This document shows positions 20,325 to 29,224 of a DNA stretch of 64,000 bases, piece by piece. A model generated the notes under the pieces. The model saw nothing but the letters and a program-made list of their open reading frames with translations, was not told the origin of the DNA and did not search any database. Both the position numbers and the translations under genes were made by a program. The first letter of the stretch is position 1. Each line of letters begins with the position of its first letter. Source of the stretch: Micromonospora sp. FIMYZ51 (lineage in GTDB: Bacteria > Actinomycetota > Actinomycetes > Mycobacteriales > Micromonosporaceae); the NCBI RefSeq assembly GCF_038246755.1, contig NZ_CP134706.1, positions 4,712,001 to 4,776,000 of the forward strand, written 5' to 3'.

Positions 20325-20750
20325 TCAGGTGGCCTGGATCGTGGCGCTGCGACCGTGGTGGGCGACTACGAGATGGTGCAGTTCCTCCAGCGCTGGAGGC
20401 ACCTGACTGGCGAGCTGCTCGGCTCGGATGAGGTCGGCCGCACCCGTGCGGCGATCGGCGTCGTAGTCGTCGAGGAGCAGCGCAGCCTCAGTGCCGGGCC
20501 AGTGCTGGTCGAGGGTGGCCACGACGTTGGGCAAGCGGAGCAATGCCTGGGCGTCGAGGGCGAGAATGGTTTGACGGACAGCACTGGAGAGCACCGCCAA
20601 GCTACGGCGAGCGCGATCAGTGCGGTCGATGGCGGTGGTGGGTGTCGCCGCCTGGCGCTGGCGAGCGAAGTCGAGCAGATGACCGATATCGGCAGCCAGA
20701 TCGGCAGTGTGCGGCTCTTCCGGCAGTGGTGGTGCGCTGGTGCCGGCCAC
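20325..20750 (-). CDS. Hypothetical helical protein
   Basis: I take GTG 20750 as start (141 residues), because longer versions translate a CRISPR repeat (SPPRARG). The product is mostly alpha-helical (ADLAADIGHLLDFARQRQ, SLAVLSSAVRQTILALDAQALLRL, VPPALEELHHLVVAHH). No family is recognised. It ends 10 nt before the kinase-like gene, suggesting one transcript. Confidence 0.4.
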   Translation of the reverse strand: MAGTSAPPLPEEPHTADLAADIGHLLDFARQRQAATPTTAIDRTDRARRSLAVLSSAVRQTILALDAQALLRLPNVVATLDQHWPGTEAALLLDDYDADRRTGAADLIRAEQLASQVPPALEELHHLVVAHHGRSATIQAT

Positions 20751-20791
20751 GATCGGAAGCTGTCGAGCACCATGCCGGCCAGTTGCAAGCC

Positions 20792-20820
20792 CTGCTCCCC
20801 GCGCACGCGGGGGTGATCCC
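20792..20820 (+). repeat. Solitary type I-E-like CRISPR repeat (29 nt)
   Basis: The 29-nt unit starts CTGCTCCCCGCGCACG, ends GGGGGTGATCCC and contains the CCCCGC-GCAC-GCGGGG hairpin typical of actinobacterial type I-E repeats. No second copy occurs at 61-nt spacing on either side. It is unrelated in sequence to the 37-nt repeats in this window. Confidence 0.7.
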
Positions 20821-21030
20821 ACGGCAGCGTCAGCTGAGGCGATGGCGGCGGCCTGAACGGCGTACAGCAGCAGTTCAACCAGGGGCTTTGCGCAGTCGCC
20901 TGAGGGTGCTCTGACCTGGACGTATGTGGTGTCACCCGCCCGTGTGGAGGGTGATGTGGGACGGGTGTGGTCCGTCGGTGAGCATCAGGTTGCTGAGACA
21001 ACATGACACCGATAAGGACCACACCCGAGC

Positions 21031-21183
21031 ATGTCATCATCGCCGATCAACGTGATCCGTCAGCACGCCCCCGCCCCGACCGACACCACGGCTGCCGCCC
21101 GTGAGGTGTGTGGCCTGTTGACAGCCCTGGCACGAGTTCCTGATCGAAAGTCTCCGAGCTACCGCGGGAAACTCAAGGGCTAA
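21031..21183 (+). pseudogene. ISAs1-family transposase N-terminal fragment
   Basis: ATG 21031 opens a 50-residue frame, MSSSPINVIRQHAPAPTDTT, followed by GLLTALARVPDRKSP. This matches the N-terminus of ISAs1-type transposases (LLxxLAxVPDPR). The frame then diverges and stops at 21183. The catalytic region is absent. Confidence 0.5.
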
Positions 21184-21705
21184 GGCCACCATCAGCAGGA
21201 TGGCCGCGTGCCCGCACCGGCGGCCCGAAGCACCGGCTCTACGTCTGACCCGAAAAGACTGCCGAAAGGAAGCTCGTGCTGGGCGAAAGCCGGCGAAGGA
21301 AGGCAGCCGCCTGCGCCCGGTCAACCCCGTCGCGATCAAGGGCAGCCAGGGAAAGCGACTGTGACCCGGTGACGAGCGGCCCTCGCACCCTCGTCGCCCC
21401 CAGCTCGACCGCTACCGCGCCGCCCTCGACAGCGCGTCAGCCGGCTTGCGCCGGCAATGGGCAAGAATCGATACAGAAATAGCAATCACTAGTGCACGCG
21501 CTGCTCTAAGCAGCAGCCTGTAGTATCAGCGCATGCGCACTCAAAGTGCGCACCGATGCGGAAAATCTGTGTCCGAGGGGCAACACAAGCCAAAACCCAA
21601 CCGGGTCCGACGCTGTCGGCGTTGATCCCGTTGGCCTAACGGTGATCATCGGCGGTGTTCCACGTCGACAACTTGCGGTAGAAGCAGTTGGTGGGGCACC
21701 GCCTG
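21184..21705. other. Intergenic with recombinase-like scrap and a hairpin
   Basis: A plus-strand frame near 21395-21480 reads QLDRYRAALDSASAGLRRQW, reminiscent of the C-terminal helical region of large serine recombinases, but too short to assign. A perfect 8-bp dyad, TGCGCACT-CAA-AGTGCGCA, lies at 21534-21552. No gene is supported. Confidence 0.35.
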
Positions 21706-22005
21706 CTAGGCCCTGAATGGATGCGTGTTTCCTCGCAGGTGTCCGGTCGGTGCGGTGACGCTTACCTCGGCGATGTCCTGCCAGAGCCGGGAGTCGTCGA
21801 TCGCGTCAGGTGCCTGCTCGCGGCTGACCGCCTGCACCTCAACAAGCCCGGTGTGAATGCCCGCGTAGGCCGAGGCCCCGTGCCCGCACGGATGGACCAA
21901 TCCGTTGCCCTGGCCGTGATCGTCCAGGGGCCAGCCATCTCCATCCACAATCCCGAGAGTGTGATACGTGACGAACATTCGTCCGCTGTCGATGTGCCTT
22001 TTCAT
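21706..22005 (-). CDS. Hypothetical protein
   Basis: The 99-residue frame from 22005 begins MKRHIDSGRMFVTYHTLGIVDGDGWPL and contains HGQGNGLVHPCGHGASAYAGIHTGLVEVQAV. It is soluble and Gly/His-rich, with no signal peptide. The regular phrasing suggests a real beta-strand protein, but I do not recognise it. It is divergent from the sulfonate operon that starts at 22136. Confidence 0.45.
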   Translation of the reverse strand: MKRHIDSGRMFVTYHTLGIVDGDGWPLDDHGQGNGLVHPCGHGASAYAGIHTGLVEVQAVSREQAPDAIDDSRLWQDIAEVSVTAPTGHLRGNTHPFRA

Positions 22006-22109
22006 CGCCTCTGATCCTGCCGCGGGCGTGGAGACCAGCCAGGCCGGCTGGACCCCACGGGTGGCCGCACCCCGCCGCCGTCCCGCCCTTCGATCTCCGC
22101 TTGCCTATC

Positions 22110-22128
22110 TCCTACTTGTACTATAGGA
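22110..22128. promoter_or_regulatory. Sulfur-island dyad 1 (TCCTA-N9-TAGGA)
   Basis: A perfect 5-bp inverted repeat with a 9-nt centre, AT-rich against the GC-rich background. It ends 7 nt before the GTG of the first ABC permease gene. The same form recurs at 35885, 38478, 39061, 51239, 51420 and 61291. Confidence 0.65.
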
Positions 22129-22135
22129 AAACTAG

Positions 22136-23002
22136 GTGACTGCCACAGTCCCCGCGCCACCCGCTGCGGAAACCTCGATCGGTGCGTCGACGGCCGCCCG
22201 GGGGTCACTGGCACCTCGTGGCGGACGACGACGCCGGGTCCTCCTGCGGCTATTCGCCCTTGTCGTGCTCTACGGCCTCTGGGTAGTCGCCGCCCGGGCC
22301 ACGAGCAATCCGACCTTCATCCCCTCCCCCGGTGCGGTGTGGCACCAGTTGGTCCAGACGTCGACTACCCACGATGGCATTCGCGGCTACAGCGGGTACC
22401 TGCTCATCGAGCATCTCGGCGTCAGCCTGCGGCGCATCCTGATCGGGTCCGTGATCGGCGTGGCCGGTGGGGTGCTCCTCGGTGTCGTGATGGGAACTGT
22501 CGGTTGGATCCGGGTGGTGGTCGAACCGGTCGTGACCTTCGTTCGGGCCCTTCCGCCGCTTGCCTACTTCAGCCTTTTCATCATCTGGTTCGGCATCGAC
22601 GAGACTCCGAAGCTCTGGTTGCTCTCCATCGCCGCATTGCCGCCGGTGGCGGTCGCGACCGCGGCAGCCGTCTACTCCGCACCGACCGGGCTGGTGGAGG
22701 CCGCCCGGGCGCTGGGCGCCGGTCGTGCTCAGGTGATCCGCGACGTGGTGCTACCCCACGCGCTACCGGAGATATTCACCGGCATCCGGATCGCGGTCGG
22801 GGTCGCGTACTCCTCGGTGGTCGCCGCCGAGACGATCAACGGCGTGCCGGGCATCGGTGGCATGGTCCGCGACGCCCAGCGCTACTCCCAGACCGACGTC
22901 GTCATTCTCGGCCTCTTCGCCATTGGCCTGTCCGGCCTCATCATCGACGCCCTGCTACGGACCGCCGAAAACCGGCTCATTCCGTGGCGGGGCCAGATCT
23001 AG
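22136..23002 (+). CDS. Sulfonate/taurine ABC transporter permease (SsuC/TauC type)
   Basis: The 288-residue inner-membrane protein starts with GTG 22136. After an N-terminal tail there are six helices, from LLRLFALVVLYGLWVVAARA to VVILGLFAIGLSGLIIDALL. The EAA loop is EAARALGAGRAQVIRDVVLPHALPEIFTGIRIAVG, which contacts the ATPase. FIPSPGAVW near residue 60 is typical of the SsuC/TauC group. It is the first gene of an operon permease-binding protein-ATPase-dioxygenase, directly behind a dyad operator. Confidence 0.9.
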   Translation: MTATVPAPPAAETSIGASTAARGSLAPRGGRRRRVLLRLFALVVLYGLWVVAARATSNPTFIPSPGAVWHQLVQTSTTHDGIRGYSGYLLIEHLGVSLRRILIGSVIGVAGGVLLGVVMGTVGWIRVVVEPVVTFVRALPPLAYFSLFIIWFGIDETPKLWLLSIAALPPVAVATAAAVYSAPTGLVEAARALGAGRAQVIRDVVLPHALPEIFTGIRIAVGVAYSSVVAAETINGVPGIGGMVRDAQRYSQTDVVILGLFAIGLSGLIIDALLRTAENRLIPWRGQI

Positions 23003-23012
23003 GAGACAACAG

Positions 23013-24035
23013 ATGCGCAAGATAGTCGGCCTGCTGGCAGCCGTGTCCCTACTGTTGGTTGCCTGCGGCGACGGCGCCGCCAGCGGTGGCGATCCGGGCC
23101 GCAAGACCATCCGAATCGCCTACCAGGCCTTTCCCAGCGGCGACCTCATCGTGAAGAACCAGGGACTTCTTGAGGATGCGCTACCCGACTACCAGATCAC
23201 CTGGACCAAGTTCGACTCCGGCGCGAGCATCAACACCGCCTTCGTCGCTGGCAGCGTCGACATCGCGGCGATCGGGTCGAGTCCGGTGGCGCGCGGTCTC
23301 TCCGCGCCGCTGAACATTCCGTATCAGGTCGCCTTCGTCCTCGACGTGGCCGGCGACAACGAGGCCTTGGTGGCCCGCAACGGCTCCGGCGTCACCGACG
23401 TCGCTGGCTTGCGTGGCAAGAAGGTGGGGACCCCCTTCGCCTCCACCGCCCACTACAGCCTGCTGGCCGCCCTGGATCGGGCCGGCATCAAGGAATCAGA
23501 GCTCACCATCGTCGACCTGGAGCCCCAGGACATCCTGGCCGCCTGGACCCGGGGCGACCTGGACGCGGCCTACTCCTGGTTGCCATCGCTGGATGAGCTC
23601 CGGAAGACCGGTACGGTGCTGGTCACCAGTCGCGAACTCGCCACCGCCGGCAAGCCCACGCTGGACCTCGGCGTCGTCGCCACGGACTTTGTTCAGGCGC
23701 ACCCTGCTGCGGTCGACGCCTGGCGCAAGGCTCAGTCCCAGGCCCTGAACCTGATCCACGACGATCCCGCCGCGGCAGCGAAGTCGGTCGGCGCCGAACT
23801 CAACCTCAGCCCGGAGGAAGCGCAGCGGCAACTTTCGCAGGGTGTCTTTCTCAAGCCCGAGGATCTGGCCAGCCCCGACTGGCTCGGCACCTCCGCAGCC
23901 AAGGGCAGGCTCGCTGACAATCTCGTCAGCGCGGCGCAGTTCCTCAAAGATCAGCAGAAGATCGACGCTGTGCCGGACCTGGCGACCGTGCAGGCAGCGA
24001 TCTACACCGAAGGACTACCCGATGCCCTCGGCTGA
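23013..24035 (+). CDS. Taurine/sulfonate-binding lipoprotein (TauA/SsuA type)
   Basis: The start is ATG 23013 with AGGAGA just upstream; 340 residues. The signal peptide MRKIVGLLAAVSLLLVACGD carries a lipobox (LVAC), so it is anchored outside the membrane. The mature part IRIAYQAFPSGDLIVKNQGLLED, then TAFVAGSVDIAAIGSSPVARGLSAPL and NGSGVTDVAGLRGKKVGTPFASTAHYSLLAAL, is the SsuA/TauA periplasmic-binding fold. It presumably delivers taurine or another sulfonate to the neighbouring permease; the downstream TauD favours taurine. Its 3' end overlaps the ATPase gene by 14 nt. Confidence 0.9.
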   Translation: MRKIVGLLAAVSLLLVACGDGAASGGDPGRKTIRIAYQAFPSGDLIVKNQGLLEDALPDYQITWTKFDSGASINTAFVAGSVDIAAIGSSPVARGLSAPLNIPYQVAFVLDVAGDNEALVARNGSGVTDVAGLRGKKVGTPFASTAHYSLLAALDRAGIKESELTIVDLEPQDILAAWTRGDLDAAYSWLPSLDELRKTGTVLVTSRELATAGKPTLDLGVVATDFVQAHPAAVDAWRKAQSQALNLIHDDPAAAAKSVGAELNLSPEEAQRQLSQGVFLKPEDLASPDWLGTSAAKGRLADNLVSAAQFLKDQQKIDAVPDLATVQAAIYTEGLPDALG

Positions 24036-24792
24036 ATCCGGTGACACCGCGGCGATCACCGTCACCGACGTCGAGCACAGGTACGGCGATGTCGTCGCCC
24101 TCGGCCCCATCGATTTGACGGTGCCGCCGGGCGAGTTCCTCGTCCTGGTCGGCGCGTCCGGGTGCGGCAAGAGCACACTGCTGCGGCTGATCGCCGGCTT
24201 CGAGCGGCCCACCACCGGCACGGTCCTGACCGGCGGCGTACCACCGATCCCGGGGCGCGGCGCCGGCCTGGTTTTTCAGCAGCCCCGGCTCTTTCCGTGG
24301 AGAACCGTCGGCGGCAACATCGAGTTGGCCCTGCGGTACGCCGGGCAGCCCACCGACGGCATCGACGCGCTCCTCAACCGGGTCGGGCTGCACGACGTGG
24401 CAAAGCGCCGCACCTGGCAGATCTCCGGCGGCCAGCAGCAGCGAGTCTCCATCGCTCGGGCCCTCGCCGCCGACCGCCCACTGCTGCTGCTCGATGAACC
24501 GTTCGCGGCGCTCGACGCGCTCACCCGCGAGCGCCTCCAGGAAGACCTTCGCTCGGTCAGCACCGCGACCGGGCGCACCTCGATCTTCGTTACACACAGT
24601 GTGGACGAGGCAGTCTTTCTCGGCAGCCGGGTCGTGGTGCTCAGCCCTCGTCCCGGCCGGATCGTCCTGGACCTGCCCGTCCACCTACCTCGCACCGGCA
24701 TCACCCCGAACGATCTGCGAGGCCTGCCCGATTACGCCGCCCTGCGTGCCGAGATCGGACACGCCGTCCGAAGCGAAGGAGCATCCGCGTGA
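24022..24792 (+). CDS. Sulfonate/taurine ABC transporter ATPase (SsuB/TauB type)
   Basis: ATG 24022 lies inside the end of the binding-protein gene; 256 residues. Motifs in order: Walker A GASGCGKST, Q-loop FQQPRLFPWRTV, signature [15 protein letters not shown], Walker B LLLLDEPFAALD and switch His THSVDEA. The 'RLFPW' Q-loop is characteristic of the nitrate/sulfonate/taurine subgroup. The cytoplasmic protein energises uptake by the permease at 22136. The stop overlaps the tauD start (GTGA). Confidence 0.92.
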   Translation: MPSAESGDTAAITVTDVEHRYGDVVALGPIDLTVPPGEFLVLVGASGCGKSTLLRLIAGFERPTTGTVLTGGVPPIPGRGAGLVFQQPRLFPWRTVGGNIELALRYAGQPTDGIDALLNRVGLHDVAKRRTWQISGGQQQRVSIARALAADRPLLLLDEPFAALDALTRERLQEDLRSVSTATGRTSIFVTHSVDEAVFLGSRVVVLSPRPGRIVLDLPVHLPRTGITPNDLRGLPDYAALRAEIGHAVRSEGASA

Positions 24793-25679
24793 CCATGGTC
24801 CATACCCAGCTCGACCTCGAACCGCTGGGACCACACTTTGGTGCTCTGGTCCACGGTCTGGATCTGGCCATCGCCACCGACGAGGAGGTCGTGGCGCTGC
24901 GCGCAGCGCTCGTCGACCGCAAGGTGCTCTTCCTGCGCGGTCAGCGCCTCGACGACGATGGTCAGGTGCGTCTGGGACGCCGGATCGGAGAACTGACCGC
25001 ATCCCACCCCGTGGTCGGCGGCGTCGATGACGCACACCCCGAGATCTACGCCCTCGACAGCACGGACAACGGCTTCGCCGACGTCTGGCACACCGACGTC
25101 ACCTTCATGAAGCGACCACCACTCGGCTCGATCCTGCGCGCCGTCATCCTTCCGCCGACCGGCGGAGACACCAACTGGGCCGACGCGCAACTGGCGTACG
25201 AGTCGCTCAGCGCACCGGTACGGCAGCTTGTAGATCAACTCACGGCGGTACACGACGGCACCCGCGAGTTCGGTTACTACCTGGCCCAGCGCGGGGGCAA
25301 CGTGTGGGAGGGCCAACAGGTGTCCCGGCTGGACCCGGTCGAGCACCCGGTCGTCCGGGTCCATCCCGAGACCGGTCGTCGAGGAGTCTTCGTGAACCCG
25401 GGCTTCACCTCGCACATTGTCGGCGTGTCCGAGGTCGAGAGCCGGGCCATCCTGGACCTGCTCTACGCCCACCTCACCAAGCCGGAGCACATCGTGCGAC
25501 ACCGCTGGTGTGCAGGGGACGTAGCGCTCTGGGACAACCGCAGCACCGCCCACTACGCCAACCGCGACTACGGATCCGCCCGGCGGGTCATGCACCGCAT
25601 CACCCTGCGCGGCGACATTCCCTACGGCCCGGAGGACCAGGAACGTCACCCGTGCCATTCCTTGGCCAGCAGCTCGTAG
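24789..25679 (+). CDS. tauD: TauD-family 2-oxoglutarate/Fe(II) sulfonate dioxygenase
   Basis: GTG 24789 overlaps the ATPase stop; ATG 24795 is an alternative. The 296-residue enzyme has the iron triad as VWHTDVTF (His, Asp) and [12 protein letters not shown] (His), and the 2-oxoglutarate-binding Arg in [10 protein letters not shown]. Family members hydroxylate the carbon next to sulfonate, releasing sulfite and an aldehyde. It is the last gene of the uptake operon, so import and cleavage are co-expressed. Its 3' end runs about 34 nt into the convergent monooxygenase gene, so the last residues (HSLASSS) may be dispensable. Confidence 0.92.
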   Translation: MTMVHTQLDLEPLGPHFGALVHGLDLAIATDEEVVALRAALVDRKVLFLRGQRLDDDGQVRLGRRIGELTASHPVVGGVDDAHPEIYALDSTDNGFADVWHTDVTFMKRPPLGSILRAVILPPTGGDTNWADAQLAYESLSAPVRQLVDQLTAVHDGTREFGYYLAQRGGNVWEGQQVSRLDPVEHPVVRVHPETGRRGVFVNPGFTSHIVGVSEVESRAILDLLYAHLTKPEHIVRHRWCAGDVALWDNRSTAHYANRDYGSARRVMHRITLRGDIPYGPEDQERHPCHSLASSS

Positions 25680-26773
25680 GAGTTGACCCGGTCAGCGTGT
25701 GAGTGGGTGATGGTGGTGATGAGCAGTTCGTCGGCAGAGGTGACGTCGCGCAGCGTCCGCAGGTGGCGCGCGACGGTGCTGGGCGAGCCGGCGAACTGGG
25801 TGTCAACCCGATCCGCCACGAGGTCCGCATCCTCCTGGGTCCAGGTGTGCGCTGCGGCCTGCTCGGGGCTGGGGAACGGGATCGCCCCACGTCCTCGGCG
25901 GATGCTGCGTACCCACAGGCCGTAGGGCGTGGCGAGGTGGCGGGCGGTGGCGTCATCGGGTGCGACGACAACGTCGGCGGAGACGATGACATACGGCTCG
26001 GTCAGCGTCGCCGAGGGCCGGAACGCCGCCCGGTACGCCTGCACCGCGTCGAGCACGGTGGCCGGGCTGACGTGGTAGTTGGCGGCGAACGGCAGCCCGA
26101 GCGTTCCGGCGAGTTGGGCGCTCTCACCCCCGCTGCTGCCCAGCAACCACACCTGTACGTCGGCACCCTCACCGGGTGTTGCGTGCGCGTCGAGGCCGTC
26201 AGCGTCGCGGTAGTCGCCGCGCAGCAGGGCGAGCAGGTCTCCGACCTGCTCGGCGAAGGCCGGCGGCTGGGCACCCGGTTGCTGCAGCAGCGCCGAGTGC
26301 AGCGCGGCACGCGGTGAGGTCAGGATCTTCGCGAACGAGAACGGGGGCGGGATGAGTAGTCCGTCGACCACCCGCGACTCGGCAGCGGTGGGCGGGGCGT
26401 CGGCGGCGAGCTCCCGGACCGCCTCGGCCCGCCGCTGACCGGAACGGCCGAGACCGAGATCGATCCGGCCCGGGTACAGGGCGTCGAGGGTGCCGAACTG
26501 CTCCACCAAGGCCAGCGCGGTCTGATGGCCGAGTTGTACGGCTCCCGAGCCGACCCGGATGTGGTGGGTGGCGGCGGCGACCTGCCCGATCAGCACCGCC
26601 GGGGCGGCGCTGGCCACTCCCGGGGCGAAGTGGTGTTCGGCGAGCCAGTACCGACGGTAGCCGAACTGCTCGGCGCGGCGGGCGAGGTCGATGGTGTTGC
26701 GCAGGGCCTCGCCCACGGTGCCGCCTGCGGGCACCGGGGACAGGTCGAGCACGGACAGTGGAGTCGATGGCAT
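25646..26773 (-). CDS. LLM-class FMN-dependent monooxygenase (MsnO8/luciferase-like group)
   Basis: The 375-residue TIM-barrel oxidoreductase begins [59 protein letters not shown] and [30 protein letters not shown] are the hallmark of the MsnO8-type branch of luciferase-like monooxygenases. Such enzymes use FMNH2 and O2; the substrate is unknown. It is the last gene of the nine-gene minus-strand operon that starts with the peptide-type binding protein at 35565, and it is 13 nt from the preceding gene. Confidence 0.85.
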   Translation of the reverse strand: MPSTPLSVLDLSPVPAGGTVGEALRNTIDLARRAEQFGYRRYWLAEHHFAPGVASAAPAVLIGQVAAATHHIRVGSGAVQLGHQTALALVEQFGTLDALYPGRIDLGLGRSGQRRAEAVRELAADAPPTAAESRVVDGLLIPPPFSFAKILTSPRAALHSALLQQPGAQPPAFAEQVGDLLALLRGDYRDADGLDAHATPGEGADVQVWLLGSSGGESAQLAGTLGLPFAANYHVSPATVLDAVQAYRAAFRPSATLTEPYVIVSADVVVAPDDATARHLATPYGLWVRSIRRGRGAIPFPSPEQAAAHTWTQEDADLVADRVDTQFAGSPSTVARHLRTLRDVTSADELLITTITHSHADRVNSYELLAKEWHG

Positions 26774-26786
26774 GGTGTTCCCCGAT

Positions 26787-27854
26787 TCAGCTCAGGCGCT
26801 GGTGGCGGACGACGCGGTGCAGGGGGCGGCTGGGGATCGCTCGACGCAGCGCGGGAGCGATCTCGGTCTGGAACAGTTCGAGGGTCTGCCGGTGCTGCTT
26901 GTCGGTGAGGCCGTCGGAATCGGCCTGCAGATGGATCACCTCGTGGCCGAACCGTTCGTGGTAGCGCAGCACCTTCTCGATGATCTGAGGCGGGCTGCCG
27001 ACCAGGATCGAGCTGCGTTCGATGGCGTCCTCAAGGCTCTCGAAGACCGGCCGTACGCCGGCCTTCCGGAACGCCGCGACCCGCGCGTCGAAGATCGGCC
27101 GATAGGTCTCGACCGCCTCCTGTGAGGTTCCCGCCGCGTAGAAGCCGGCGGTGCCGGCGCCCACCAGGGCATCGGCCGGGTCGTGACCGTAGTGCACCCA
27201 CCGCTCACGGTAGTAACGGATCAGCTCCGCGTACGGCTCGATGGGGTTTGTGACGTTGGCGGAGAAGATCGGGTCGCCGTAGCGTGCTGCCAGGTCCACG
27301 GACTCGCGACTGGTGGCACTACCGTGCCAGACGCGGATGGGCTGTTGCAGGGGCCGGGGCCAGGTCTCGGCGTCCACCAGCGGCGGCCGGAACCGGCCGG
27401 ACCAGGTGACTTTCTCCTCCCGCCACAGCCGCCGGAACAGCTCGTAGCCTTCCCGATTGCGCGCCCACTGGTCTTCCGGGGTGACGTGGAACAACTGAGC
27501 CTGGGCGGCACCGTTGCCCTTACCGATGATCAGGTCCAGTCGGCCACCGGACAGGTGGTCCAGGGTGGCGTAGTCCTCGTAGGCCCGCACCGGGTCCAGC
27601 AGGCTGAGCGTGGTGACCGCGGTGAACAGCCGGATGGTGGACGTGCGCGCGGCGATGTGGCTGAGCACCACCGGCGGCGACGAGGAGATGAAGGGCCGTT
27701 CGTGGCGCTCACCGACGCCGTACCCGTCGAAGCCCAACTCCTCGGCGAGTACCGCGTTGTCGACGACCTGGCGGAACCGTTCGGTGGTGCTTCTGCGCCG
27801 CCCGGTGACCGGGTCGGGCAGGTGGGTGATGAGGGTGATGAGGAGGACCTTCAT
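26787..27854 (-). CDS. LLM-class FMN-dependent oxidoreductase
   Basis: The 355-residue protein begins [23 protein letters not shown]. It has [53 protein letters not shown] and [26 protein letters not shown], all standard for luciferase-like monooxygenases. It overlaps the end of the preceding NtaA-type gene by ATGA, showing translational coupling. The substrate is unknown; the operon context suggests organosulfur oxidation with FMNH2 from a neighbouring flavin reductase. Confidence 0.85.
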   Translation of the reverse strand: MKVLLITLITHLPDPVTGRRRSTTERFRQVVDNAVLAEELGFDGYGVGERHERPFISSSPPVVLSHIAARTSTIRLFTAVTTLSLLDPVRAYEDYATLDHLSGGRLDLIIGKGNGAAQAQLFHVTPEDQWARNREGYELFRRLWREEKVTWSGRFRPPLVDAETWPRPLQQPIRVWHGSATSRESVDLAARYGDPIFSANVTNPIEPYAELIRYYRERWVHYGHDPADALVGAGTAGFYAAGTSQEAVETYRPIFDARVAAFRKAGVRPVFESLEDAIERSSILVGSPPQIIEKVLRYHERFGHEVIHLQADSDGLTDKQHRQTLELFQTEIAPALRRAIPSRPLHRVVRHQRLS

Positions 27855-29209
27855 GCCGACGCCACCGTGGGTGAGACCGGACGAGCAGCACCCAGACCGA
27901 GGTGCTCGCGCAGGGTGGTGCCGGTGTAGCGGGTGCGGAAGACACGCTTTTCCTGCAGCAGCGGCACTACCTGGTCGACGAACTCGTCAAGACCGCCCGG
28001 GGTCAGGTGGGGCACCAGGATGAACCCGTCTGCGGCATCGGACTGCACGAAGTGGTTCATGCGCTCGGCGACCTGCTGCGGGGTGCCGACGAAGGACTGC
28101 CGGCCAGCGACCTCGATGATCAGATCACGGATGCCGAGGCCCTTCTCCTCGGCGAGGGTACGCCACTGGCGCGCGGTGGCGACCGGGTCGGCGTGTATCC
28201 CAGCGCGGCCACGACTGATCGCTTCGCCGGAGACGTCCGGATCGATTGTCGGCAACGGCCCCTCCGGGTCGTGTCCGGACAGGTCGCGGTTCCACAGTTG
28301 CTCAAGCAGCAGCAGGGCCGTATGCGGGCTGAACTGTTGACGGCGGATGTGGTGGGCCTTCTCCTGGGCTTCGGCGTCGGTGTCGCCGAGGACGACAGTC
28401 ACCCCGGGAATGATCTTCAGGTCATCCGGTTGGCGGCCGTGGCGGTCCAGCCGGGACTTGACGTCGCGGTAGAACTCCTGCCCGGCCTCCAGCGTACCGT
28501 GGCGGGAGAAGATCGCGTCGGCGCTGGCGGCGGCGAACTCCCGCCCGTCGGGCGAGTCGCCCGCCTGCAGGATCACCGGGTGTAGCTGCGGGCTTCTCGG
28601 CACCGTGAAATGGCCCGCGATGTCGAACTGGTCGCCGTGGTGACTGAAGGTCCCCGGGTCGGCCGTGCTGAGGTAACGACCACTGGCGCGATCACCGACC
28701 ACGGCATCGGCCGGCCAGGACTCCCACAGCTGGCGGGTGGCGCTGACGAACTCCGCCGCACGCTCGTAGCGCAGGGATCGGTCCAGGAAGCCACCACGGC
28801 GGAAGTTCTCCCCGGTGAAGGCGTCGGAGGTGGTGACCACGTTCCAGGCGGCCCGCCCGCCGGAGAGGTGGTCCAGGGTGGCGAGTTGGCGGGCCAACTC
28901 GTACGGCTCCCGGAAGGTCGCATTGAGGGTGCCGGCGAGGCCGAGGTGTGTGGTGACGGCGGCCAGGGCGGCCAGCACGGTCAGCGTGTCAGGGCGGCCC
29001 ACCACGTCCAGGTCGTGGATGCGGCCACGCTGCTCGCGCAGCCTCAGTCCTTCGGCGAGGAAGAAGAAGTCGAACAGACCGCGCTCGGCGGTACGGGCAA
29101 GGTGGACGAAGGAGGCGAAGTCGATCTGGCTGCCGGAGTCGGGATCGCTCCACACGGTCGTGTTGTTCACGCCGGGAAAGTGGGCGGCGAGGATGATCTG
29201 TTTGGGCAC
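27851..29209 (-). CDS. NtaA/SnaA/DmoA-family FMN-dependent monooxygenase
   Basis: The 452-residue enzyme begins MPKQIILAAHFPGVNNTTVW. It has the family landmarks [35 protein letters not shown] (FMN-phosphate region), FRRGGFLDRSLRYERAAEFV and the C-terminal RTRYTGTTLREHLGL. This subfamily includes dimethyl-sulfide monooxygenase DmoA, nitrilotriacetate monooxygenase and desulfurization enzymes, all using external FMNH2. The long C-terminal extension fits the family. It is coupled to the next LLM gene in the operon. Confidence 0.88.
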   Translation of the reverse strand: MPKQIILAAHFPGVNNTTVWSDPDSGSQIDFASFVHLARTAERGLFDFFFLAEGLRLREQRGRIHDLDVVGRPDTLTVLAALAAVTTHLGLAGTLNATFREPYELARQLATLDHLSGGRAAWNVVTTSDAFTGENFRRGGFLDRSLRYERAAEFVSATRQLWESWPADAVVGDRASGRYLSTADPGTFSHHGDQFDIAGHFTVPRSPQLHPVILQAGDSPDGREFAAASADAIFSRHGTLEAGQEFYRDVKSRLDRHGRQPDDLKIIPGVTVVLGDTDAEAQEKAHHIRRQQFSPHTALLLLEQLWNRDLSGHDPEGPLPTIDPDVSGEAISRGRAGIHADPVATARQWRTLAEEKGLGIRDLIIEVAGRQSFVGTPQQVAERMNHFVQSDAADGFILVPHLTPGGLDEFVDQVVPLLQEKRVFRTRYTGTTLREHLGLGAARPVSPTVASA

Positions 29210-29224
29210 GGGGATCTCCAGTGG

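Noticed and set aside
20751..20822. N-terminal extension of the hypothetical ORF at 20325
   Set aside because: The extra residues (SPPRARGAG) translate the type I-E repeat, so a downstream GTG start is preferred.
21300..21480. Serine recombinase C-terminus as integrase of the putative element
   Set aside because: Only ~20 residues resemble the family and no catalytic domain is present; too weak to annotate.
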